Assembly (NCBI GenBank): GCA_963705635.1
Contig: CAVPKH010000003.1
Coordinates: 310,001-374,000, forward strand
Source of the DNA: VRUE01 sp963705635
GTDB lineage: Bacteria > Actinomycetota > Thermoleophilia > Solirubrobacterales > 70-9
Direction of reading: 5' to 3'
Length of the DNA: 64,000 nucleotides
This document shows, one piece after another, positions 26,001 to 33,712 of this stretch (the stretch's first letter is position 1; the number at the start of each line of letters is the position of its first letter). The position numbers and the translations under genes were made by a program. The notes under the pieces were generated by a model that ran no database searches, had not been told where the DNA came from, and saw nothing but the letters and a program-made list of their open reading frames with translations.

Positions 26001-27513
26001 GCTTGGTGACCGCGTCGATCGCCGCGCGCTTCTCGGCAACGAAGAGCACGCGCTTGCCTTCGCCGATCGCGCCGCAGATCAGATTGGCGATCGTCTGACT
26101 CTTGCCGGTGCCCGGCGGACCCCTGAGTACGAGGTTCTCGCCGCCGAGAGCGCGAGCGATAGCGAGGCTCTGGCTCGAATCGGAGTCCAAGACGTTGAAC
26201 TCGTGATCCGGCGCCAACTGGTCGACGTCCTCGCGGGCAGCGCTCCCTTGATTTCTTTTCAGCAGCACGGCTTGCTGCGCCGTGGCATCACCGGCGAGGG
26301 CAGACGCGACATCATGCGCACCGAGGATGTCAACCGACGCTTCTAGGTCGCGCACCATTGGCAGCTTCGCGTACCAGAAGTTCGCCAGTACATAGCGCTC
26401 GCCGATCGCCCAACCCGCGACACCGGCACATTTTTGACTCAGCCAATTGAAGGTAAGGCGAAGCTCCTCGGGGGTGTCAATCGCCCCATCCATTTCTGCG
26501 TGCCCAAGGAGCTCCGCCTCATCAACTTCGAGACCGTGCTCGACGCGCAGCAAGTGAAGCAGGGTTGGATTGACCTCCAAATCGCCGACCGTTGACAACT
26601 CAAAGTCAAGCTGGCTGGCTCCCTTCGCCCGGATCGCAATCGGCACCAGCAAGACTGGCGCCGCCGGCGCCCGGCTTGCTCGATCACTCTTCCAGGTAGC
26701 CATGCCGCAAGCGAGAAAGAGGGTGCGAACACCTCTCTCCTCCTCATAAGAGCGCGCCGTGCGAGCGATAGCCCTGGTTCGCCGGACCGCATCTTCGAAG
26801 GGCGTCAGTTTCGCCAGCGGGCTGCTCGCTTTGAGTGCGCGTGGCACGAGCTTTGAGAGCGCGATGCTCTTGCCGCCGATCAACTTCATCATCGCCTCGG
26901 GGCTAGCATCGTTCAGGCTCAACGTTCCGGTTTGGAGGTCGCGGAAGTACAACAGCCGGTTGCGAGCGGTGAGATCGATCAAATCCGACTTCCAGCGCTC
27001 CACAGCGCGCTCGATCGTCTCGCGACGCTGGGGCTCCATAGCCTCGGCGGCGGCCGGCTCGCTTGTATGACTATCCACTTGTGGGCGCCCGATCGAACCA
27101 GGCTCGCCCGTACGCACATCGAGATGCGCGAGGTCACCAGGTGGATCGTCCGCATTGCCATCCTCGTCGACCGTCACGACTCCTAGCGCCCCCAGATCGA
27201 GCTCGAGCACGACGCCACGACCTGAACCCGTGATCCCAGCCGCCGCCGTGACGCCTCCGTGCTGGCTAGCAAGTGCCGCTATCGGCGCCGCAACAAGCGC
27301 TGCCAGCTCGCGAGGCAAGTGGCCAACATGCTCTCCCTCGAGAACTACCTTGACGGCGTTGCCGTCGTATGGGTTGTGGGGATCTGGCACAAGTGCTGCC
27401 AGTCGCTGGCCTGCGTCGGCTGCTGCCACCGCGCTCGCTCGCCGCAGAGCCTCGCGGTAGAAGCTCTCGCCGACCACCTCAATTGAATTTGGTCCGCTGA
27501 TGTCGAGGGGCAT
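23020..27513 (-). CDS. HIRAN-DUF4011-SF1 helicase-REase-DUF3320 protein, candidate defence or repair gene
   Basis: A 1497-residue multidomain protein. Residues ~1-95 read as a HIRAN domain (PDPHNPYDGNAVKVVL, VGHLPRELAALVA). From ~165 comes a DUF4011-like region (RWKSDLIDLTARNRLLYF). An SF1 helicase follows, with Walker A GPPGTGKSQTIANLI near 463-470, DEASQ near 1005 with VAGDEHQLPPTAFF, and VAVTRAKKRMTVVSSF near 1270. A PD-(D/E)XK/Vsr-like nuclease sits near 1300-1410 (DRIDVVAID, AIEVDGETY, LERLGWKYVMTWSQDW). The last ~65 residues resemble DUF3320 (LGLARRGARV). Composition is less GC-rich than its neighbours (25021-25080 is 32/60 G+C). Large helicase-nuclease proteins of this kind occur in defence islands; the function here is inferred. 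Confidence 0.8.
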   Translation of the reverse strand: MPLDISGPNSIEVVGESFYREALRRASAVAAADAGQRLAALVPDPHNPYDGNAVKVVLEGEHVGHLPRELAALVAAPIAALASQHGGVTAAAGITGSGRGVVLELDLGALGVVTVDEDGNADDPPGDLAHLDVRTGEPGSIGRPQVDSHTSEPAAAEAMEPQRRETIERAVERWKSDLIDLTARNRLLYFRDLQTGTLSLNDASPEAMMKLIGGKSIALSKLVPRALKASSPLAKLTPFEDAVRRTRAIARTARSYEEERGVRTLFLACGMATWKSDRASRAPAAPVLLVPIAIRAKGASQLDFELSTVGDLEVNPTLLHLLRVEHGLEVDEAELLGHAEMDGAIDTPEELRLTFNWLSQKCAGVAGWAIGERYVLANFWYAKLPMVRDLEASVDILGAHDVASALAGDATAQQAVLLKRNQGSAAREDVDQLAPDHEFNVLDSDSSQSLAIARALGGENLVLRGPPGTGKSQTIANLICGAIGEGKRVLFVAEKRAAIDAVTKRLKLAGLEDLVLDLHHGAESRKWLAAQLGISLGAIGTATAPDRSASQAQLTRTREVLRDHASELHRLHEPWKTSLFSAQAKLLALGVPGVATRLRGKDLEELTDKRFAELLDALRDLLSLDGLSLTASGSPWAAADVQTPEVVAEVTLLLDSLSSGLPGLEAMLGRAAHETGLSAPMGLAEAGALVELWQEAEACAGTFAGSIFEADPGALAEHLQPLCGSALQRLLASVSSSDYRSSLALVRGSLAEGVATEPKELYAKLLATAELWRRWQEAGSQSAPRAPQDLPAMQSALELLRAQVDELGSVIGRDFAPSSLAELKEDVISLQASATTLSSLPRLHGAREEFKVAGLADFLAELEAEQDLLSVAEAELDRLRWQSVVDQLMLSPVIAPALASFRGERHDQAIATFRDLDRAHVRSSAQQVRRTAAEAAVRSQDTFPEEAQLVRAQAKRKRGHLPVRELFAQAPHVMTALRPCWVMSPLMVSQLIPSQGASFDIVVFDEASQVRPVDALTSMIRGRQLVVAGDEHQLPPTAFFDLAPTSDSSDTESGEEESSEIGDYESLLDVLITLFDTEMLRWHYRSRDERLIGFSNGEIYEDALTTFPGNVDGEVLRHVLVDEPAAEGESRVSPNAEVQKVVDLVLEHARTRPEESLGVIALGIRHAEAIDAGLLATLPEHPELEEFFAEEHEERFFVKNLERVQGDERDAIILAVGYGREPDGSLPHRFGPLNNAGGERRLNVAVTRAKKRMTVVSSFTAEEIDPGRSNARGVQLLKAFLDYAGTGGPIDGDAEHGQPTVLHELIVDALSAGGFESVCALGSSADRIDVVAIDPVSKKPTVAIEVDGETYAGRPSVRDRDRLRGEQLERLGWKYVMTWSQDWHRDRSEAARHLVEQVAAKLDGSDEVVVVEASNAGSTAEARGPRPRFASGGPAITDWRLNDLVELARWIESDGRLRTGEELQREMMGELGLARRGARVARALDESLAALRRSNLA

Positions 27514-27574
27514 CCCGTCGGAGTTCTACAACCTTTGGGTACCACTCAGGGTTCCAGATGGAATTGCTGGACCG

Positions 27575-27784
27575 CTAGACCGGCCTCATCATCGAGTCGC
27601 CGCAGGTTTGACAGGTCATGTCCTCGGTCGTGCTCATTCGGGCGATGGTCTGGTGCTCGCCGCAGTTGGGACACTGCGAGACGAGCTCGAAGCGGCGCAG
27701 ACAGTACACGCAGCGGAAGCGGCCCGGAAGCTGCGTCGGGCGCAGCCAGGGCTCACCGCAGCCGGGGCAGGCGGCGCGGCGCAT
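27575..27784 (-). CDS. Small double zinc-ribbon protein
   Basis: Small protein of about 69 residues built from four Cys pairs: CPGC, CVYC, CPNC and CQTC, evenly spaced like two zinc ribbons. The ATG at 27784 is chosen because GGAG lies 8 nt before it; an ATG at 27811 or 27826 would add an acidic N-terminus overlapping the rsmB stop. It lies between rsmB and the large helicase gene. No specific function is recognised; a nucleic-acid or ribosome-associated role would fit but is not shown. Confidence 0.65.
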   Translation of the reverse strand: MRRAACPGCGEPWLRPTQLPGRFRCVYCLRRFELVSQCPNCGEHQTIARMSTTEDMTCQTCGDSMMRPV

Positions 27785-27806
27785 GACGCTCTCTCCTTCT
27801 CCGGCC

Positions 27807-29189
27807 TCACTCATCGCCTGCATCATCCCGCCTCAGGCGACAAATGAAGAAGCCGGTGGTGAGATCGCGGTCGGGGCGGATCTGCAGGCAGCGCGAATCC
27901 GCCGCCGAGGCGAGGTCGGGGGCGACGGCGCCGAGGTCGTCAACCGCGACCCGCGGCGCCTCCCCCGCCGCGGCGGCCTCGAGCAGGGCGGCGATCCGCT
28001 CCTCGTTCTCGCGGCGGGAGACCGTGCAGGTCGAGTAGACGAGCGTGCCGCCGGGGCGCAGCGCCTCGAGCCCGCGGCGCAGCAGCCGCCCCTGCTCCTC
28101 GGCGAGGCGCTCGATCGTCGCCGGTGACTTGCGCCAGCGCGCGTCGGGGCGCGAGGCGAGGGCGCCGAGGTCGGAGCAGGGCGGGTCGAGCAGGACGCGG
28201 TCGAAGCCGGGCGCCATGCCGGCGTCGCCCGCGTTGGCCTCGATCACGGTGACGCTGCGCAGGCCGAGGCGCCGCGCCTGCTCCGCCACTTCCGCCGCCC
28301 GCTCCGAATCGCTCTCGACCGAGATCACCTCGCCGCGGTCACCCATCCGCGCCGCGATCTGGCCGGTCTTGATCCCCGGGCCGGCGCAGAGGTCGAGGAC
28401 GTGCTCGCCCGGCTGGGGGTCGAGCAGCTCGACCACCGCGGCGGAGCCGCGGCTCTGCGGAGTCAGCTCGCCGGCGGCGATCAGCTCGGGGACCGCCGCT
28501 CCGGTTCGCCCCGCGATCACGATCTGCTCCGGCGACGCCAACGGCGACCTCCCTGCGGCCGGGGCCGCCTCGACCCCAGCCTCGCGCAACTTGCCGAGCA
28601 CCCGCTCGCGGTCGCTGGTCAGGGTGTTGACCCGAACCGCCAGCTCGGCCGGCTCGTTGCAGGCGGCGAGCAGCCGACGGGCGCCCTCCGCGCCCAGCTC
28701 CTGCCACCACATCTGCGCCAGCCAGAGCGGCGCCGAATGCGCGGCGGCGGCGGCCTCGGGGGTCGAGTCGTCACCGAGCAGGGAGCCAACCAGGGCATCG
28801 CGCTCGCGGATCGCGCGGCGCAGCACGGCGTTGACCAGCCCCGACGCGTGCGCGGCGCCGGCCCGCTTGGTCAGCTCGACCGCCTGATCGACGGCAGCAT
28901 GGTCGGGGGTTCCGTCGGCGAAGAGAAGCTCGTACATCCCCAGCCGCAGGGCGGCCCGCAGTGGCGGGTCGAGATCGCGCAGGGGCCGATCGACGAGGCG
29001 CGAGAGTGCCGCGTCGATCGTGCCCCGCCGCTGCACCGCGCCGAAGGCGAGTCGCTGGGCCTGAGCCCGCTCGCGGCCGTCGAGGCCGCGCTCGTCGGCG
29101 GCCTGGCGGAAAGCGAGCTCCGTGTGGGCTTCCTGCTCGAAGGTCGCCTGGATCGTCTCGAAGGCGAGGACGCGCGCGGGTGCGATCAC
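27807..29189 (-). CDS. rsmB: 16S rRNA (cytosine967-C5)-methyltransferase RsmB
   Basis: Methylates C967 of 16S rRNA. The N-terminal NusB-like RNA-binding domain (about 1-140) shows GMYELLFADGTPDHAAVDQA and VNAVLRRAIRERD. The SAM domain has VLDLCAGPGIKTGQIA, VLLDPPCSDLGALASRPDARW (catalytic DPPCS) and LVYSTCTVSRRENE (second Cys). The start is GTG 29189, which overlaps the fmt stop (GTGA) once the fmt frameshift is allowed for. In the raw sequence the frame runs on into fmt; see rejected items. 460 residues, a normal length. Confidence 0.9.
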   Translation of the reverse strand: MIAPARVLAFETIQATFEQEAHTELAFRQAADERGLDGRERAQAQRLAFGAVQRRGTIDAALSRLVDRPLRDLDPPLRAALRLGMYELLFADGTPDHAAVDQAVELTKRAGAAHASGLVNAVLRRAIRERDALVGSLLGDDSTPEAAAAAHSAPLWLAQMWWQELGAEGARRLLAACNEPAELAVRVNTLTSDRERVLGKLREAGVEAAPAAGRSPLASPEQIVIAGRTGAAVPELIAAGELTPQSRGSAAVVELLDPQPGEHVLDLCAGPGIKTGQIAARMGDRGEVISVESDSERAAEVAEQARRLGLRSVTVIEANAGDAGMAPGFDRVLLDPPCSDLGALASRPDARWRKSPATIERLAEEQGRLLRRGLEALRPGGTLVYSTCTVSRRENEERIAALLEAAAAGEAPRVAVDDLGAVAPDLASAADSRCLQIRPDRDLTTGFFICRLRRDDAGDE

Positions 29190-30096
29190 GGCGCGGGCTT
29201 GGGCAGCGGGTGGCCGCGCAGGTAGGCGTCGGCCGCCATCGGCTTGCCGCCGGGGCTGCACGACCTCCAGGCGCAGCGCCCCCTGCCCGCAGCCGAGCAG
29301 CAGCGCGCCCCACTCGGCGCGCACCTCGCCGGCTTTGACGCCAACGTCGACCGCGCGCGCCCGACGCACTCCCAGCCGCTCGCCACCGCTCGTCTCCAGG
29401 TAGGCGCCGACGTGCGGGGTCAGGGCGCGGACCACCCGGGCCAGCTCGATCGCCGGGCGCCCAGGGTCGAGGCGACGCTCCTCGGGGGCGATCTTCTCGG
29501 CGTAGGTGGCCGCGTCGTCGTCCTGCTCGGCGAAGTCGAGTCGTGCCTGCGCCAGCTGGTCGAACGCCCCCACCAGGAGCTCGCCGCCCAGCGCCGCGAG
29601 CTTCCCGGAGAGCGCCTCGAAGTCCTCCTCGGAGCCGATCGCCACCTCTTCGCGCAGGGCGACCGGCCCTGAGTCGAGCCCCGCCGTCAGCCCCATGATG
29701 CAGACCCCGGTGCGCTCTTCGCCGGCCATGATCGCCCGCTCGATCGGGGCCGCCCCGCGCCAGCGCGGCAGCAGCGAGGGATGGACGTTGAGCATCGGCC
29801 ACTCGGAGAGCAGCGGCTCGCGGATCAGCTGGCCGAAGGCGCAGACGGCGAGGGCTTCGGGCTTGGCGGCGCGGATCCGCTCCAGCGCCCCCCCGTCGTT
29901 GACGTCTTGGGCCTGCAGCAGGTCGATGCTCCAGCTCGCGCGCCGCCTCGGCGACGGCGGGCGAGAGCATGCGGCGGCCGCGGCCCTTGGGCCGGTCGGG
30001 GGGCGTGACGACGAGCAGCGGCCGGTGCGCCGACTCCGCCAGCCGGCGCAGCACGGCCGCAGCGAAATCCGACGTGCCGAGGTAGACGGTTCTCAA
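29186..30096 (-). CDS. fmt: Methionyl-tRNA formyltransferase (frameshifted)
   Basis: Formylates initiator Met-tRNA. The N-terminus MRTVYLGTSDFAAAVLRRLA and VVTPPDRPKGRGRRM is in one frame. The catalytic segment LNVHPSLLPRWRGAAPIERA and MGLTAGLDSGPVA is in another, and the C-terminal end AADAYLRGHPLPKP is in a third. One surplus base near 29933 and a second indel near 29255 account for this. Overlap with rsmB and position after def (def-fmt-rsmB) are the conserved arrangement. Likely an intact gene with sequence errors. Confidence 0.85.
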
Positions 30097-30109
30097 GGGC
30101 TCACTGTGG

Positions 30110-30165
30110 GCGCGTCAATCGGCGCGATGGCCGCCTGGCGTTCGAGTCGGTGGCGGTTGACGCGC
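30110..30165. terminator. Two-part hairpin between def and fmt
   Basis: Arms GCGCGTCAA (30110-30118) and TTGACGCGC (30157-30165) enclose an inner CCGCC/GGCGG pair (30131-30135, 30152-30156). It ends directly at the def stop codon, so it may attenuate read-through into fmt. Confidence 0.5.
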
Positions 30166-30810
30166 TCACGTCGTCTGCCCCGGCTCGCGGTGCTCGTCCT
30201 CGTCGCCGGTGGCGTCCCCCTCGGGCAGCGGCGGGCTGTAGCTCTCGCCCTCTCGCAGCGCCCGCAGGGCCCCCTTGCGCTGCGCCCGTGGCGCGCGGTC
30301 GAGGATCAGCACCCCGTCGAGGTGGTCGAGCTCGTGCTGGAGCACGCGCGCCTCCAGGCCGGAGGCCTCGATCCGCACCGGCTCGCCGTCGACGTCGAGG
30401 CCGCTGAAGCGGGCGTGCAGCGGCCGCTCGACGTCCATCGAGACCCGCGGCAGGCTGAGGCAGCCCTCCTCGGCGACAACGGCCTCGCCGGAGAGCCACT
30501 CGACCTCGGGATTGACCAGCGCCGTCGGCTCGCTGTCGGGCCCGGCCTGGAAGACGAGCAGGCGGCGCAGGATGCCGACCTGGGTAGCGGCGAGGCCGAC
30601 CCCCATCGCGTCGCGCATGATCGCGATCATGCGCTCGACCTCGGCCCGCAGCTCGGGGCCGAAGTCACGGATCGGAGAGGCCATGCTCTTCAGCACCGGG
30701 TCGCCGAACTTGACCACCTGCGCCAGCGCCGCTTCGCGCCGCTGCAGCAGCTCGGCTTCGATCTCGCTCTCGCCGCGCTCATCGATCTCCTGCTCGGTGT
30801 CCTCGCTCAC
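30166..30810 (-). CDS. def: Peptide deformylase
   Basis: Removes the formyl group from nascent proteins. All three metal-site motifs are present: GVGLAATQVG near residue 70, EGCLSLP near 114 and HELDHLDG near 158. The 214-residue protein has an acidic N-terminal extension of about 25 residues and a Glu/Asp-rich C-terminal tail of about 35, longer than minimal PDFs. The GTG at 30810 has TAGAAT 6 nt upstream and no ribosome site. Follows priA; fmt comes next. Confidence 0.94.
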   Translation of the reverse strand: MSEDTEQEIDERGESEIEAELLQRREAALAQVVKFGDPVLKSMASPIRDFGPELRAEVERMIAIMRDAMGVGLAATQVGILRRLLVFQAGPDSEPTALVNPEVEWLSGEAVVAEEGCLSLPRVSMDVERPLHARFSGLDVDGEPVRIEASGLEARVLQHELDHLDGVLILDRAPRAQRKGALRALREGESYSPPLPEGDATGDEDEHREPGQTT

Positions 30811-30816
30811 AAACCG

Positions 30817-30822
30817 ATTCTA
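30817..30822 (-). promoter_or_regulatory. -10 box for leaderless def transcript
   Basis: TAGAAT, 6 nt, then the GTG at 30810. It lies between the start codon and a 16-bp inverted repeat that ends priA. Confidence 0.5.
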
Positions 30823-30845
30823 TGGACCGGACGATCTGAGCCATC

Positions 30846-30895
30846 GGCCGAGCTCGCCTTTACCGTGGTCTCGCTCGACAAAGGCGAGCTCGGCC
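30846..30895. terminator. 16-bp inverted repeat after priA
   Basis: GGCCGAGCTCGCCTTT (30846-30861) and its perfect complement (30880-30895) enclose an 18-nt loop, immediately after the priA stop. Probable terminator. Confidence 0.6.
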
Positions 30896-33085
30896 TACTG
30901 GGGGTCGACGTCGACCGAGATCGCGACGTCCTTCAGCGAGCGGTCGGCGGCGAGGCGCTCGACCGTGTCGCGGACCGCGGCGACGTCGCCTCGCGGTCGG
31001 CGGCCTTGAGCAGCAGGCGGCGGCGGTGGCGGTTGCGAACGCGGAACATCGACGCCGGGCCGAGCAGGTCGGTGTCGTCGGGAAGGGCCGGCGAGAGCGA
31101 GGTGGCGAGGTCGGTGGCGACCCTTTCGAGGCGCGGCTCGGACTCGGCTTTGAGCACGATCCGGGTCAGGTGGGAGAAGGGCGGGTAGCGCAGCGCCCGG
31201 CGTCGCTCGATCTCCTCGGCGAGGAAAGCCGGCGGCGTCGTGGCCGGCGGCGTGGACGATGCTGGGCGCGGTCGGGGCCAGGGTCTGGACGATCACCTCA
31301 CCGCCGGCGGCGCCGCGGCCGCTGCGGCCGGCGAGCTGGGCGACCATGGCGAAGGTGCGCTCGGCGGCGCGGAAGTCGGGGAAGCGCAGGGTCGCGTCGG
31401 CGTCGAGGATCGCGCTCAGGGTGACCTCGGGGAAATCGTGCCCCTTGGCGACCATCTGCGTGCCGACCAGGACGCGCGCTCTCGGCCTCGCCGAAGGCGG
31501 CGAGGATGCGGGCATGGGCGCCACGGGCGCCGGCCGTGTCGGCGTCGAGGCGGAAGACCGGCATCGGCGCCAGCCGCTCCGCCAGCAGCGCCTCGACCTG
31601 CTCGGTGCCGACGCCCGAGCGCGAGAGCGTGGTCGAGCCGCAATCGCCGCAGGCGCGCGGCAGCGGCTTCGGAGTGGGCGCAGTGGTGGCAGACGAGGCG
31701 ACCGTTATGGCGGTGGACGATCAGCGAGACGTCGCAGTTGGGGCAGCTCCAGTGGCGCCCGCAGGAGCGGCAGGTGAGCCAGGGGGCGAAGCCGCGGCGG
31801 TTGACCATCACGATCGCCTTCGCGCCCTTGGCGCGCACGGCCTGCCAGCGCCGCCCAGGTGTCTGGATGCAGAGGGCCGGAACGGGGGTCGGCCTCGCGC
31901 ATGTCGAGCACCGCCACCGGCGGCATCGGCCGGCCGTCGACGCGCTGGGGCAGCTCCAGCCGCGGCAGCTCGACCCAGGTCTCCGGCCGCGGCGTCGCCG
32001 TGCCGGCGACGAGCACGGCGCCGCTCTCGGCGGCGCGGCGGCGGGCCACCGCGCGGGCGTCGTAGCAGGGGTCGCCCTCCTGCTTGTAGGAGGCGTCGTG
32101 CTCCTCGTCGATCACGATCAGGCCGAGGTCGCCCAGCGGCGCGAAGACCGCCGAGCGGGGGCCGACGCAGACGCTCGCCTCGCCGCTGCGCAGTCGCCGC
32201 CATTCGTCGTAGCGCTCGCCGTCGGAGAGGGCCGAGTGCAGGACGGCGACGCGGTCGCCGAGGCGGGCACGGAAGCGCGCCACCGCCTGCGGCGCCAGGC
32301 CGATCTCGGGGACGAGGACGATCGCCCCCTTGCCGCGCGCCAGGGCCGCCTCGACCGCGGCGAGGTAGACCTCGGTCTTGCCCGAGCCGGTGACGCCGTG
32401 CAGAAGCTGCTCGCGGGGAGCATCGGCGTCGCCGTCGAGCGCGGCGACGATGCTCTGCACCGCGGCCGCCTGCTCGGCGAGCAGCTGCGGGCGGCCGCCC
32501 CTGGCGCCGACCTCCGGGTGGCTGGAGCCGCGCCGCACGCGCGAGCTGCGGGTGGCGATCAGGCCGCGCTGCTCGAGCCGCCGCAGCACTGCCGGTCGGA
32601 GCCACGGCGGCGGCCAGATCCGGCGCCGACATCTCCCCCGCCCGCAGCGCCTCCAGCACGGCGCGCTGCTTGACCCCGAGGCGCTCGCCGCCGCTCAGCG
32701 CCGCCTCCCCGGGGGCGGCAAGCTCAGCCCGAAGCTCCATTCGCGAGCGCACCCGCTGGCCCGCGGCGCCGGTCCCGGGCGGCAGCACCAGCTGCAGGCC
32801 GCGCGACGGGGTCGAGCAGTACTCGCGGGCGATCCAGAGGCCGAGTCGGACCAGCTCCGGCGGGGTCCCGGCCTCGAGCGCCTCGAGCGGCTCGGCCAGG
32901 CGCTCGGGCGGCACCTCGGAGGAATCCGCCAGCTCGACGACGACGCCGAGCAGGCGCTGGCGGCCGAAGGGAACGCGGACGATGCTGCCCACCTCCAGAT
33001 CCGCCATCGCGGCCGGCAGCCGGTAGTCGAAGGGGCCGCGCAGGGCACGGGCGGTGGTGAGCGGCTCGACCTTCGCTATCGACAC
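30895..33085 (-). CDS. priA: Primosomal protein N' (PriA) (frameshifted)
   Basis: Replication-restart helicase. The pieces lie in order across several frames. The 3'-DNA-binding domain has KVEPLTTARALRGPFDYRLP and GSIVRVPFGRQRLLGVV. The helicase has HGVTGSGKTEVYLAAVEAAL, VLVPEIGLAPQAV, LIVIDEEHDASYKQE and VAGTATPRPETW. The zinc-binding strand has CRSCGRHWSCPNCDVSL and LVCHHCAHSE. The C-terminal helicase part has GTQMVAKGHDFPEVTL and QLAGRSGRG. At least five frame changes occur between about 31.0 and 32.6 kb. GTG 33085 has TACCGT 6 nt upstream and is divergent from the PH-domain gene. Probably functional with sequence errors. Confidence 0.85.
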
Positions 33086-33091
33086 CTGGCC

Positions 33092-33126
33092 ACGGTATGG
33101 AGGGATGCGGACGGCGCGGGTATGCT
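33092..33126. promoter_or_regulatory. Divergent -10 boxes for priA and the PH-domain gene
   Basis: On the minus strand TACCGT (33092-33097) lies 6 nt before the priA GTG; on the plus strand TATGCT (33121-33126) lies 8 nt before the ATG at 33135. Both look leaderless. Confidence 0.45.
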
Positions 33127-33134
33127 GCGCGGCG

Positions 33135-33638
33135 ATGGGGCTCAACCTCAGTCCGGGAGAGCAGGTGATCTTCCAGGGCCACCCTTCGTGGCGGGCGATC
33201 CTCGGCTTCTACCTGAAGGGAATCCTGGTCGCGGCGATCGTCGGCGTCATCGCCAGGCTGCTCGACGCCAGCAGCAGCACGGTCTTCCTCATCGTCCTCG
33301 TCATCATCGGCCTGACCGTGCTGATCGGCTTCGTCAAGCGGGTCGCGACGACCTACACGATCACCGACCGCCGCCTCAACATCAAACGCGGGATCGTCTC
33401 GCGCGAGATCCAGGAGACCCGCCTCGAGCGGGTCCAGAACGTCAACTACCAGCAGTCGGTCTACCAGCGCCTGATGCAGATCGGCGACGTCGACTTCGAC
33501 ACCGCCGCGGGCGACGACTACAACTTCATCTTCGCCGGCGTGGCCGACCCAGGCGACGTGGTCCACCGCGTGGACCAGGCAACCGGGGCAAATGCCGCCG
33601 GCAGCCACGGCCTCGGCGAAGCTCAGCCTCCTCAGTAA
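33135..33638 (+). CDS. PH-domain (DUF304/YdbS-like) membrane protein
   Basis: Membrane protein of 167 residues. Two hydrophobic segments near 25-45 and 52-72 are followed by a bacterial PH-like domain (DUF304): TTYTITDRRLNIKRGIVSRE and ETRLERVQNVNYQQSVYQRL. Proteins of this type may sense or shape the membrane; no specific role is established. The C-terminal 25 residues are flexible, rich in Gly/Ala/Gln. Followed by an inverted-repeat terminator shared with the convergent metK. Confidence 0.82.
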   Translation: MGLNLSPGEQVIFQGHPSWRAILGFYLKGILVAAIVGVIARLLDASSSTVFLIVLVIIGLTVLIGFVKRVATTYTITDRRLNIKRGIVSREIQETRLERVQNVNYQQSVYQRLMQIGDVDFDTAAGDDYNFIFAGVADPGDVVHRVDQATGANAAGSHGLGEAQPPQ

Positions 33639-33641
33639 CAG

Positions 33642-33686
33642 CGAAACCGTCTCAACCCGCCTTATGCGCGGGTTGAGACGGTTTCG
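33642..33686. terminator. 19-bp inverted repeat between convergent genes (element D)
   Basis: Perfect 19-bp arms (33642-33660, 33668-33686) with a 7-nt loop CTTATGC, between the PH-domain gene and metK. Bidirectional terminator; lacks the GCGCGAAGCGC core of elements A-C. Confidence 0.7.
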
Positions 33687-33712
33687 AGGTGACGAGGGTC
33701 CGCCTGCAACGA

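Noticed and set aside
27807..29795. Apparent Fmt-RsmB fusion protein in one open frame
   Set aside because: The genuine Fmt C-terminus (AADAYLRGHPLPKP then TGA at 29186-29188) is present in a neighbouring frame and overlaps an rsmB GTG start; the fused stretch reads Fmt DNA out of frame. A single indel near 29255 explains it.
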